Shown here piece after piece: positions 43,826 to 55,212 of a stretch of 64,000 bases of DNA. Position 1 is the first letter of the stretch; every line of letters begins with the position of its first letter. Made by a program: the position numbers and the translations under genes. The notes beneath the pieces are model-generated. The model ran no database searches, was not told where the DNA came from, and saw only the letters and a list, made by a program, of their open reading frames with translations. Origin of the DNA: Pseudisothecium myosuroides (lineage: Eukaryota > Streptophyta > Bryopsida > Hypnales > Lembophyllaceae); NCBI GenBank assembly GCA_951799445.1, contig OX637288.1:250501-314500 (forward strand), read 5' to 3'.

Positions 43826-44089
43826 TGGTAAGAATTTCACAAATTTTGAATTTTTATTTATTTAAATATTACTGACTAAATAGGAATTCAAATTTTTATG
43901 TTTTTATAATTCACTTCAAAAATCTTCAAAAAATCAGATAAAATATGTAAACATTCTACACAGTTTTAAAAATTTCCATGATTTTTGGAAATTTTTAGAG
44001 TGAATTAGGAAAAAAAGAAACATTTGAAGTCCTACTTTAGTCAGTAATATTTCAATCAATAAAACTTTGAAATTTGTGAAATTGTTGCC
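43826..44089. mobile_element. 264-bp foldback (MITE-like)
   Basis: Palindromic arms of about 100 bp: GGTAAGAATTTCACAAATTT on the left against the inverse of AAATTTGTGAAATTGTTGCC on the right, then 'atattactgacta' inverted inside. No clear target duplication. The interior pairs poorly near the loop. Confidence 0.6.
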
Positions 44090-44100
44090 AAAAAATCTCA

Positions 44101-45020
44101 ACCCCTAAAGGCCCCCAAGGCATTTTCTGGCTCCAAAATCAATGAAAACTACCATTTCTGCTGCGATCACTTAAGAAACCAAAAAAAACATTTTTTGTAG
44201 AATCTAACCAAAGGATCTTGTACTTCACTTGTCTCAAATCATGTGATAAAGATTTCATGAAGTTTGACCGTACGGATTGGAAGATATTAGCATTTGAAGT
44301 TGGAAAAATAAGTTTTTTTGAACTTTGGTTTGCAATTTCAAATGACTTTGACTGCCATTTGTGGAAATTTTTGCACTACACACTATAAAGTTAAAACATT
44401 TTCTGTTGAACATTTGAGTTGAGAGTCGGGAATTTTTTTTTCAGAATGTCAAAACTTGATTTTCATATATAAAAATATTGTTAAGTAGAAGTAGGTCCAA
44501 AATTGAACAAAACACTAAATTATTAATAGCTCTTAGGTGGAATCAAAACACCATAATCCTAACGGTGGGATGGTTCTTGCAAACAAACTTAACCTTGTCA
44601 AAAAACAAAATTGAAAAAAATTGAAAATTGCATTCAAAAATGAATTCTATAAGTTGTTTTTTGAAGAAGATGATTAGATTGCCCAAAAAACAAGATTGTC
44701 TATAACTTTCTCATTCTGAGTCCAAATAGAATGAATCAAAGCTTCAAATGTAGACAAAAACATGATCTATGAGGGGGGGAAAAAATCAAGTTTTACTCAA
44801 GTTTTTAAAGTTTTTTTTTTGCCCGGCGAATTGCTTTTTTGACTTTGGGTGGCATAACTTTTGCTCCTGGGCACCGATTGAAGAAAAAATTATATGTTTA
44901 GAAAGCTAATGTGATTTCCTATATTCAAATAAAGTTTCAAAAAATCAGCTCAAAATTTCGGGTCACACGAGCCTGCCTGAAATCCGAAGTGTCCCCCAAG
45001 GGGACTTTAAGCCTTTAGGG
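44101..45020. mobile_element. piggyBac-like non-autonomous element, copy 2
   Basis: Begins (A)CCCCTAAAGGCCCCCAAGG and ends GGGGACTTTAAGCCTTTAGGG followed by TTAA (45021-45024); the left target reads TCAA. Terminal repeat CCC(C)TAAAGG plus a subterminal CCCCCAAGG-type repeat. The interior shares 'aggatctt', 'ttgaccgtacggattgg' and 'cttttgctcctgggcaccgattgaa' with copy 3. Confidence 0.55.
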
Positions 45021-45136
45021 TTAAATAGAATTCTCATTCCACTTGCTGTGAAAGCTGAAAAACGGCTGGACGGGGGCTCATGGCCCCCTGAAATTAAAAG
45101 TCGAACAGGATTACAGAAGTTGGGGAGGTGGCCTGA

Positions 45137-45225
45137 CTTTCTCATTCCACTTACTACAAAATCTTTAAAAAATTCACTTGTGTTAAAAGGTTTTTTTCAC
45201 TAATAAGTTTGATTAAATTAATAAT
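45137..45225. repeat. Inverted repeat, right partner of 43728-43815
   Basis: Reverse complement of the left partner with about 10% mismatch by eye. Confidence 0.6.
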
Positions 45226-46472
45226 GTTTTATGCAAGCGTGCTATTTATCAACAATATATCCAAATTTTTAATGAAATCTCTAATTTTTCAATTAGCAAT
45301 GCAAATTTTTGTAAATATACAAAACATTTAGAAAGCATCTTTAGAATATGCATTACAAAACTAACCACTCTACAATATTCTAATCTTAGTCACGCTTCTA
45401 CATATCAGTGACCAAAGCTTCTATACTGAGTGTGACCAATATATAGAAGCGTTAGAAACAGTATTCCAGTCTTTACTTTTGAGGTTTGTAATATTTGTTC
45501 TTTGTAAAGCCATTTCTCATTTAATTAGAATCTTCTTGTACAATGGTGACTATTGTAGAATATACAAGGAAGCTGCATATATCTATCATTATTCTATTAA
45601 CAATATTTGATTTTAAAGGCTAGGGTTATAGTAAGATAATCACTTCTAATATGATCATCTATGAAATCTTGACCCTTACGACAATAATTTTGGATTGAAA
45701 ATGAACAACTATAGTAATCAAAGTGGAGAGTGAAGGATGACAATAAAACGGAGTTGGAGGCCATTTATGCTAATCAATAGGTCTATTTATGATATATACT
45801 GTTGCGATGGTGGCCTTGCAAGGGGACAACTTTGAATAAAGCCTCTTTCAATTTAATCCTTTAAGTTCTACAATGTTTTGAAAGACAAAACTACTTCAAA
45901 CTACTTTTCTACAATATGTATCCTTTAACTTATGAATTTTAGTAAAAAAATAGTTAGAAAATGTTTAGAGAATACATGAATTTAAAAAAAAAATTTAATC
46001 TTTGTAAGGCAAGTAGAGCTATGAAGTAGATTTAAAGATGTGGTAGGTGTGGATTGCAATATTGCATGTAATTTTTTGTAGAATGAAATAGAAAAATAAC
46101 AGTTTTTGTGAGAATTTTACTTCAATGTTATGGCCTCGCATATTAATTTTTTAGTTGGGTTGGCGAAGAGGCAAACTTGGAATTGTAGAATTACTCCTAT
46201 TGTTTTTAGTTGTTTTTTTGCAACTTGCATGATCTATTGAGTACTCTAAGAGCATTTATTTGCATCCATCACTATCCTTTGAAAAGAAAAAACCCCCTTC
46301 TTGCCCTTCAATTGAATTAAAAATATAAAAATAATACACTTGATTTATCCAACCATTGTCCAAAACCATATTAGATTTTTTGATATGGATATAATATATG
46401 GAATACATGTAGAACACATATAGGTAAGATATACAACATACAAATGCCTAATACATAATATTGATATGATAT

Positions 46473-46527
<55 letters not shown>

Positions 46528-48560
46528 ATACAAATACAATATACAAAATATAGGATATGATTGTTAATTCTAGCATTGTAATCTAACATGTTCAAAAAAA
46601 ATATAGATAAAGAGTAATGAAAGTGTAGATATGAGGGTTAATATAAATATAAATATAGAGCTAATGGAAATATTGATATGGGGTATTAATAAAAATGCAA
46701 ATTTAGGAGGTTATAAAAATTCACTCACTTATGAATTCACTCATGAATATTCTATCACTATCTATACAAACTATCTATACAAAAGATATAGACAACCCCA
46801 TCACAATGTTGTTGATTGAAAATTTAATTATATATAATTTGGTGGCATATTGGAAAAAAATAGCCTACATTTGCTCATTTGAAGCAGGTTTCCATCATTA
46901 CTTCAGGGTAATTGCAAGAAATATTTACCTATCAATTTTTATCATTTGAGCTAGTATTCACTGCACTTTGATCTTTTGGAAAAAAATATTTAAAAATAAA
47001 ATAAAATAAGGATATTTAGTATTACATTAAAAATAACATATCATGAAAATTTGAGACCTAAAAAAATGTAGTTCAAAAGTTATTCACAAAATAGGGTGAC
47101 AATTTTTTTGAAGAAAATAGATATTTTGACATTTTAATTTAATTTTTTTCTTAAATTACAAAAAAATTAAAAATTGGACATTTGGAAGTATTTCATATTG
47201 AAGAGATTTCACCAAGAATGAGCTTGAAACCATCTTCAATGTTCAAAATGCGCATACAAAAGAACCCTATTTACACGAATGCAGAGGACATAAAATAATA
47301 TATTTTAGAAGCCCCTTGGTAGGAGCATATCCACCTAGTATAAAAATAGACCACAAAATTTCAGCTACAGATCATTAATTTTAAGTACTTGTATTTTCCA
47401 AAAAATCCTAAACCTCAAAACGTGACAAATTAGCAAATGCAATTTTTAAATATAAAATGATCTTTTAAAATTTCTAAAAATAAAGATAATATATCACTCA
47501 AGACATCCATCTCCAGTAAAAAATTTAATTTTATCCAAGTCATGTTTCAAAAATTATTGCAAAAGAAATCTCCATCATTCTCCATGTTTTGTAATTAAGT
47601 ACACCGATGTTTCTTACAAACATCCTTACACCCGTGAATGAATCTTCTAAACAATCATTTTAGGAAAATATTAACTCAATTGAAGATTAGAAAAGACAAA
47701 TGTATTTTTAGTTGTCCTTTTAAACATCGCGACACAATAGAATTAATCATAAAGTGAACAAACGCTAGACTAAGAGCCAGAGTTCGGAAAAAATACAGGA
47801 CCAAACTCGTTGGAGCACCAAAACTTAGGTTTGATGGAGTTTGGTGTTGTGTTTCTTCTGTACTATTCTTAGTTAAACCTTCCTCTCACACTCAGCTATA
47901 AATACAGGACAAACTTTACAATTAACTCTAATGTCTAACATGATGTCCAAGACTTCCAGTAGACCTCTTATCTGTCTAAAAGGTGGATTTTTAGAATATT
48001 TTTAGAATATTCAAAAATATTCTATAAACATATCTTACGCTAATATTTGACATTTATCAAACATTACACGTGATATTAGAGGTCTAGTACAACATCTAGT
48101 GTAGTCTTTCTGCTAGACAAACAACTTTGTTATACTAAGGTATGGACTTCCAAATGCATTATTGACCTTAAAGCACCTCTTCACTAGATGTACATGCAGT
48201 TAATTAATATCTACGTCCATCAAAGAAACAATTTTCATAACATCTATTAAAAAAAAACTTTGATCCTTTAGAGTTTTTGCATGGAATATCAAAATGAACC
48301 ATTTTATAGTGTGATGAAATCTTCTCTGAGTTTCTAGCAAGAAATTATAAAAATTTGATGAACGTTATAATAGTAATTATGATTTGCAAAAAAAAATGGT
48401 GCTTTGGGGAGTCCTCACTTTAGTTCTAGCTACAATGAAAAATAGTAAATGTTTTTGCTTTGATTGTCTAATTTGATATATTTTTATTTTTTTTATATGC
48501 AATTGATTGTTTTTTATCAAAAGAATTTCTTCATTTGAACCCCCAAATATCCAAACAATA
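45226..48560. other. AT-rich intergenic DNA
   Basis: No coding frame or structural RNA recognised. It contains the (TA)n microsatellite at 46476-46525 and a TATAAATA word near 47898 with no gene after it. Confidence 0.6.
46476..46525. repeat. (TA)n microsatellite
   Basis: About 25 uninterrupted TA units. Apparent ORFs with tyrosine/isoleucine runs across it are artefacts. Confidence 0.97.
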
Positions 48561-48579
48561 TATTTTGGTGTTTACTAAA

Positions 48580-49710
48580 CTTTGAAGTTAAACAAAATCT
48601 TACCAAAATTCATATTTAACTAATTTTAGACTTTTAGGAGAATTATGAATATTTTTTGTAATTGAAAATGTATTGGTTGAACAGTTGATACTTGCCAAAA
48701 TATCTTTTTTTGGACCTAAAATTATGATTTTGACCCAATTTTTAAACTCAAAATTTTACATTTGAACTTCATTTTGGCTTAAGAGTCTACATTTAGACTA
48801 CACATTATTTTCATCATTTTTCTTCAAATTTTTTTTTTTTTTTTCAACATTTTTATGCCATCTTCTATTTTTCTTTTATCAATAACCAATAGATCATGTG
48901 ATGTTAATTTTAGACTATTAAATTTTTTTAATTAAATAAATATCTATTCAAAATGCTATTTTTGTTAGTTTTTAAAGAAGAATATTCTTTAAAGTTCATT
49001 TAAACATCAAAAATCACAATTTCTATTGAAGATTTTGTGTAAAAGTATCCATTGCAAATCTTGATTTTTATTACCAAGGGCTCTTAGAGATTAGTTTCAA
49101 ATGTACTAAATCTCAAAGAAAAACTATATTGGAAATTCATTTAAAGCTGATTTTGAAGCTGTAAATCAATTATAGTTAAATATGTTATATCTTTTAACCT
49201 CATATTTTTTATGATCTCAATTTGAGATTTGATATAAAGGACTTCAAATAACTTTCATAGTTTTAACACATAATTCTTGATGAAACATTATAATCAACAA
49301 ATATTTCGTTAAAATGGCAATATTCTACAAACTTGGCACTTTTAGGTTAGACCATGTGGTCTGAAATGTAATTTGATCCTAAATGTTAGACCATGTGGTC
49401 TAAAATCTATACTAGTCCTAGAAAATGAACGAAAAAATGGTGGATGAATATTGCCATTTTAACAAAATATCCATTAATCTTTCAATCCATAATTGATATT
49501 CTTGAAATTTTGTTTCCTATGTGATCTATAATATAGATCTCTACTCTAGAATTCATAATGTTACAATTTAAATAAAGAGATTGATTAAACTTTAAAAAAC
49601 TTGGACTTTTTGTTCACTTTTGAATAAATTCCAAGAAGCTCAAAAAAGACCTTTGGCATTTAGGAATTAAATTTCTCATGCAAACTTTGTGCATCTATGA
49701 TATATTCATA
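48580..49710. repeat. Dispersed repeat, copy 2 (pairs with 41990-42573)
   Basis: Longer copy of the repeat at 41990. It is interrupted by a MITE at 49296-49474 and followed by a second MITE with a nested piggyBac-like element. Confidence 0.6.
49296..49474. mobile_element. 179-bp MITE with an empty site in the window
   Basis: Terminal repeats ATATTTCGTTAAAATGGC and the inverse of GCCATTTTAACAAAATAT, flanked by TAATC at 49291-49295 and 49475-49479. The paralogous position in copy 1 (about 42373) reads straight through 'cattataatctttcaatc', an empty site. The interior has an inverted 'ttagaccatgtggtct' motif twice. Related to the MITEs at 49714 and 62295. Confidence 0.7.
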
Positions 49711-49713
49711 TAT

Positions 49714-50861
49714 ATGGGCAATTTCATTAACCCCTACAGGACCGAGGCTTTCTTCTATCAAAAAACATTCAAACTTGCCATTTCTATTGCAAAGAGCAAA
49801 ATTTTTTTTTTTTTTTTTTTTTGCATATTTAACAATAGGATCTTATAAAAGACTAGTATAAGTATTTATGGAAGAAATTTCAGAAATTTTGACCGCTTGG
49901 ATTGCCAGATATTTGCATCTAAAGTGAAGAAAACAAGTTTTTATACACTTTGTATGACTAGATTTTTTGGCTTTGAATCTTTTCAACTTAAATTTTTTGT
50001 GCTACTAATTTTGATTTTTTAACTTTTTATTTTGAATATTTGAGTTGAAAATCTAGGAATAAAAATTTAGAAAAAAAAATTCAATTCTGGGCCGTATGTC
50101 TGAAGCAAACTTAATTTTCACTCATTAAAAAATTGTTAAGCAGACGTAGGTTCAAGAATGAAGGAAAAACAAAATCTTTAATAGTTCTAATGTGGAATTG
50201 GAACACAATATTTCTAATGGTGATATTGTTCTAGCAAGCAAATTTAACCATGTCTAACAAATTTTTTTGAAAATTGTAAAAATTGCATTCAAAAACGAAT
50301 CCTATGAAATTTGGACTTGTAATGAAAAAGTTATGGACAATCTTAGTTTTTCGGGCAATCTAAGCATCTTCTTGAAAAAATAACGAATGAATCAAAGCTT
50401 CACGTGTAGACAAAAATATAATATATTAGGTAAAGAAAATTTAAAAAATTTATTTCAATTTTTTGTGATTTTTTGTGGTGCCCTCTAATCTCCATTTTTG
50501 GCTTATTGTGCCATAACTTTTGCTCCCGGGCACTGATTGAAATAAAAATTATATATCCACGAAGCTCTTGCAAAACTACACAACCTCAAAAAATTCCAAA
50601 TGATTCACTACAAATTGAGACAATAGGAACCTTTCCGGACCCAAATTGTCCCCCGAGGAAACAAACAGTCCTTTAGGGATCAAAATGGTGGTATTCCAAG
50701 TGCCACTTTGACGATGTGCCATTTTCACCATCTAGGACAGGTATAGATTTCAGAACGTCCGTTTTGAACCATCTAGGATAGTTATAAATTTAGAATGGCC
50801 GTTTTGAACTGTTTTCATGCCATTTAAAAATAATATCGCCATTTTAATGAAATTGCCCATA
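49714..50861. mobile_element. MITE (GGGCAATTTTG ends) split by a piggyBac-like insertion
   Basis: The left terminus ATGGGCAATTTCATTAA (49714-49730) and right terminus TTAATGAAATTGCCCAT (50845-50861) are exact inverses. The sequence from 50679 onward matches the complete MITE at 62295-62489 inverted. The missing 5' interior is displaced by an insertion at the TTAA inside the left terminus. Confidence 0.7.
49731..50678. mobile_element. piggyBac-like non-autonomous element, copy 3
   Basis: Begins CCCCTACAGGACCGAGG directly after TTAA (49727-49730) and ends CCTTTAGGG followed by ATCAA, a decayed TTAA. Shares the 'aggatctta', 'ttgaccgcttggattg' and 'cttttgctcccgggcactgattgaa' segments with copy 2. 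About 948 bp with no transposase frame. It sits inside the terminal repeat of a MITE. Confidence 0.55.
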
Positions 50862-51020
50862 TATGAGATTATGGAAATGAACCAATGTGACAACAATGCG
50901 ACAAAATAACACACATAACTATATAATGTACATTAACTGGACTAAGTAAACTTATTGGAAAGCATAAGCATCTATAATTAGTATCACTTTCCAAAATCCA
51001 ACACCTTTATTTGGACCAAA

Positions 51021-51814
51021 GGGTGTATGCATGGTTGAGTGGACCAAAAGCGGCAAAGTCCCTATCCATAAAAGTCCCTTGAAGTCCATAGGCAAGTTCC
51101 AAGCTAGTAGCCATTCCACATGCTATGATATCCTACAAAGGTGGGGAAATGTTTGCATTTGAATTAAATAGACATGGGTAAAGCTCACAAAAGTTGTAGG
51201 CCAAAAATCTTAGTAGAAATTTCAATCTAGGATGTGGGTTCTCCTGCAGGTGGCAAAATTCTAAATAATTCTAAATTAAATTTATCCCATATTCTTGAAT
51301 AATATTCTATTGAAAAATACACCCATATAGAAGTTTGCATATTAAAGGGATTAGGCGGATAAAATATGAAGAAATAATAAAGTAAAGCTATGTTAGGGTC
51401 ATTTGAAAATATATACCATTTCAGACCACAAAAAGTCCCTAACTCACAATTGCAATACATCAATGATATATGAAATATTGATTTGGAACCCTTATTATAA
51501 TATCTATGTATTATATCTGAGTCTCTTTTTTTACTTGTAGAAGTTCATGCATACAAAAAAGAAGCTTATACATATGGTTTTGACACTATGACATGCCATA
51601 ATAGTCCTTACAAAAGTCCCCCTACACTTCATGTGAATGATTTTCTAAAAATTAATCATATGATTTTCTAGGCAACCATATATAGATTGAAGTATAAGAA
51701 TTATTTTGTTAAAAATAATTTTTTTATTATAGCAATAGTGCTTGCATTAAGAAGAGGTCCCTGAAAACGTGTTTGTAACAATGATTTTGGTCCACTCAAC
51801 TAAGCATTGCCCCC
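51021..51814. mobile_element. 794-bp TIR element of unknown family
   Basis: Imperfect terminal inverted repeats: GGGTGTATGCATGGTTGAGT at 51021 against the inverse of ACTCAACTAAGCATTGCCCC at 51795-51814, continuing with GGACCAAAA on both sides. The interior has several 'aaagtccc' words. No clear target duplication and no transposase. Confidence 0.5.
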
Positions 51815-51985
51815 AAAAGCAACACAAAAACCTAAATATTGATGACACAAGATGTACAAAATCAAAACAAGAGAGTCTAATAAAACTTTGTACACCTACA
51901 CTGAATAATACTTTGAAATTTTATAACTTACTTATTCATAGTGTGTCCAAATAATGCATGCTAAACAACTAAAGTGCGTTAGGAT

Positions 51986-53082
51986 GAATGCAAGAAACAA
52001 CTGTACTATTTGTTGCGTTCCGTCACACCTTAGTTTTTTATTTTTGTTTTGGCTATAACTTTTGTGTTTCATGTCCAAATGACTCAAAATTTATAGGGAA
52101 GCTACTTATAACTATTATATACTATACCTGATTTTTGAGGATTTAAAAAAAATAATTTACTATTTTTAAACAACCCCAAAAATTTCTCACAATGGCTTAT
52201 TTAGGGGGTTTTAGCACTATTTAAGCGCAAAAAAAACGAATTTTGAGCTGAAATTTGGAGAAGATGGTCTTTTAGTAGAATAATAGCTAATGTCCAAAGG
52301 AATTTTAAAAATACTTATTTTTATGTGGTGTAGAGGTCCACAAAGAGAGCTTCTTTCTATATTTTTTTTCAAAGATATAAAACAATATTTTGGTGATTTT
52401 TTTGGTCAAATCTCATCACCAAAAAGTCTTCTCAAATACTCAATTTTTATATATTTTTTAAAAAACAAATCCTATTTTTTACAAATTAAAATGTAGGAAG
52501 TGGTATTTTCTTCACCGGACTTTTGGACATAGAATTCACATAGAATTCACATAGAATTCCGGTGAAGAAAATACCACTTCTAACATTTTAATTTGTAAAA
52601 AATAGGATTTGTTTTTAAAAATATATAAAAATTGACTATTTGAGAAGACTTTTTGGTGATGAGATTTGACAAAAAAATCACCAAAATATTGTTTTATATC
52701 TTTGAAAAAAAATGTAGAAAGAAGCTCTCTTTGTGGACCTCTACACCACATAAAAATAAGTATTTTTAAAATTCCTTCGAATAGTAGCTATTAGTCTACT
52801 AAGAGACCATCCTCTCCAAATTTCAGCTCAAAATTCGTTTTTTTTAATTCCAATTAGTGCTAAAACCCCCTAAATCAGCCATTGTGACAAATTTTTGGGG
52901 TTGTTTAAAAATAGTAAATTATTTTTGAAAAATCTTCAAAAATCAGGTGTAGTATATAATAGTTATGAGTAGCTTCCATGTAAATTTTGAGTCATTTGGA
53001 GCTAAAATACAAAAGTTATGGCCAAAACAAAAATAAAATACTAAGGTGTGACATATCGCATTAAGTGTTTCTTGCAATCACC
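51986..53082. mobile_element. 1.1-kb foldback transposon with 9-bp TSD
   Basis: Two arms of about 530 bp (51986-52518 and 52559-53082) are inverted copies, separated by a 40-bp loop that contains three tandem 'catagaattca' units. The 9-bp duplication CGTTAGGAT flanks it at 51977-51985 and 53083-53091. Nine-base duplications and long terminal repeats fit Mutator-like foldbacks. ORFs here are shadows of the arms. Confidence 0.85.
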
Positions 53083-53571
53083 CGTTAGGATCCTCTTTCA
53101 CTTGTTGTTAAGACTCCATGAGATGTTTATGTAAAATAGTAAGTAAGCTCAAATGCTACTACCAATAGAAAAAATTGCAAGTCTCTAGAGGGCCGCTCTA
53201 GAGTGGCCCAACCAATCTATTACTTGAAAGTAGGCATGTAGCCACAACGAGTAGTTAGATTGTGTGAATTATGTGAAGGCTGTTAGGACTCACTAATGTA
53301 ACTATAGTAGAGGTTTAATTAATTGGATAATTAATCAAATTCAGTCAAATTAACCAAAATGAAGTGAATTCTGATGCTAATTGTCAAAAAAATTAGAAAC
53401 ACTATTGATTTTGATCTAGCTTTGTTTGTAAGCCACTTAGATTAATAAGTTTGAAGTTGAGAAGGAAAGATATTTATACAAGTGGGATAGTAGTAGGTAC
53501 AACAATCCATTAATAAAACATAGGAAATATGTGAGATATGTGAGATATGTAAATTAGGATTAATAGGAGTA

Positions 53572-54285
53572 CAATCGCTCATAGTTAACTGAAAAGTAGA
53601 AATTGTGTTCAAAGTCAAATTTTAGACCTCATTTAAGCATAGTAGAATAATTTTTTTCAAAAATCTTTGAACTAAGAAATTGTGGAGAATCAATCTAGTT
53701 TTCATCTTCAAAAATCCGTTCACTAGAAGAAAACTGCGTTGTACTCAACAAAAAGTGGGGGGTGGATTTTGTTGAATTCTCCCTTCATAATGTAGAATTT
53801 TGCATTCTAATACAAAATTTTGCGTTTTACTTGTCAAATTTTGTGTTGAAACGGTAGAATGCAAAATTTTGTGTTATGAAGGGAGAACTCAACAAAATTC
53901 ACTCCACACTTTTTGTTGAGTACAACGCAGTTTTTGTCAAATACAACGTAGATTTGACAAGTTAAATGCAGTTTTTGACAAGTTAAATGCAGTTTTCTTC
54001 TAGTGGTTTGAGGTGTAGAGCCTCCAATATAAAATTATGGACAAAATTCTAAAAGGAGTTGGCAGGAAAATTTTCTTTGACATTTAAACACCCTTTTAGA
54101 ATTTTGTCTATAACTTTTTGTTGGAGGCTCTAAACCTCTAAAGGATTTTTGGAGATGAAAAATAATTTGATTCTCCACATTTTTTTGGTTCAAAGAATTT
54201 TGAAAAAAATTATTCTACTATATCTAAATGAGGTCTGAAATTCGACTTTCAACACAATTCCTGAATTTGAACAATGAGTGATCTT
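53572..54285. mobile_element. Foldback element interrupted by a CACTA MITE
   Basis: The outer arms (about 53572-53720 and 54120-54285) are inverted copies: 'gaattgtgtt', 'gacctcatttaa', 'gtagaataattttttt', 'ttgtggagaatcaa', 'tcttcaaaaatcc'. The inner part of the left arm continues at 54006 after the CACTA MITE and pairs with 54090-54140 ('ttttagaattttgtc'). Confidence 0.75.
53721..54005. mobile_element. 285-bp CACTA (EnSpm-type) MITE
   Basis: Terminal inverted repeats CACTAGAAGAAAACTGC, perfect at both ends, with the 3-bp duplication GTT at 53718-53720 and 54006-54008. Termini and 3-bp duplication are diagnostic of the CACTA superfamily. It has no coding capacity. Confidence 0.9.
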
Positions 54286-54568
54286 TCTTCAAAATATCCC
54301 ATATTCTTTGAGGATTCACCATGGACAATTGATTCTTCTATATAAACAACTTCTTCACTCTTCATATTCACAAATTGTCAGTGAATTATGACTATCACAT
54401 TGCCATTAGAAAAAATCTCTTGATGGTAGATATCATTGGACTAATTTCGACATTTGATTTTTTATCCAAAACTTGGTTAGAGTACATGTACTTGGATATT
54501 GAACTACTAACAGTCATCCAATGTCGCGGTGCAAGGTGAACGACTACAGAGCAAAAAGCAGTCCTTAA

Positions 54569-55136
54569 CCCTGGAGCGCTTCGACGTCCATTTTCTGGAC
54601 GATGAACAGATTCAGATCCTTGTTTCTGTCTCATTCCTGCTTGGATGAAAGTCATCTTAATTTTTGGTGATACTTTATCAAGTTGTTGTCGTATCCATCG
54701 GTTGGATTTGGTGTTACTAGAATATGTACATTTCTAAAATTACAAATGTGGAAGTATGTCAAGTGGTCAATTTGCATTGACTTTAGTTCAAAACTAGATG
54801 TGCAAAAATGAGGTCAAAGATGTAAAGGTTACAAAAATTTCAAAAAATCACCGTATGAAGAGAACCTTATTTCAAATCCATTCCAACAAGTTTTACTCAA
54901 AAAATGATAATATTTTACTTGTAATTGAATTTAGAAGGAATTCTGAAATTTTCTTTTCAAAATTTATAGAAAAAGATTGGTGATAGCATTAGTAGATCTA
55001 ACCGTACGGATAGAATTTAAAAATCAAAATATACAGCTTTCATTGTATACCAATTCCAAAATATTCTTCCAAATTGTAGTTTATAATGGTTTTTCTCAAA
55101 TCGTCAATTTGGGAGATGAATCCAAACGTTTAGGGG
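54569..55136. mobile_element. Possible piggyBac-like element, copy 4
   Basis: Perfect TTAA on both sides (54565-54568 and 55137-55140). Starts CCCTGGAGCG and ends GTTTAGGGG. It shares 'accgtacggat' with copy 2, but the left half differs. Weakest member of the set. Confidence 0.35.
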
Positions 55137-55212
55137 TTAAGCGAATTTAAATGTTATCTAGGAATCCTTTCAGCTGCTCTGGAGCGGCCCACTTGAAGCT
55201 TGCGATTTTTTG

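Larger units (their letters stand above)
53168..55212. mobile_element. Possible 2-kb TIR element enclosing nested insertions
   Basis: AAAAAATTGCAAG...GGCCGCTC(T)AGAG at 53168-53205 recurs inverted at 55171-55212 (GGAGCGGCCC...TGCGATTTTTT). Between them lie a foldback with a CACTA MITE and a TTAA-flanked element. No target duplication could be fixed. Confidence 0.35.

Noticed and set aside
46345..46595. ORFs rich in tyrosine and isoleucine
   Set aside because: They only read through the (TA)n microsatellite.
54395..54655. 86-codon minus-strand ORF
   Set aside because: No ATG at the start and no recognisable motif; it straddles the edge of a TTAA-flanked element.
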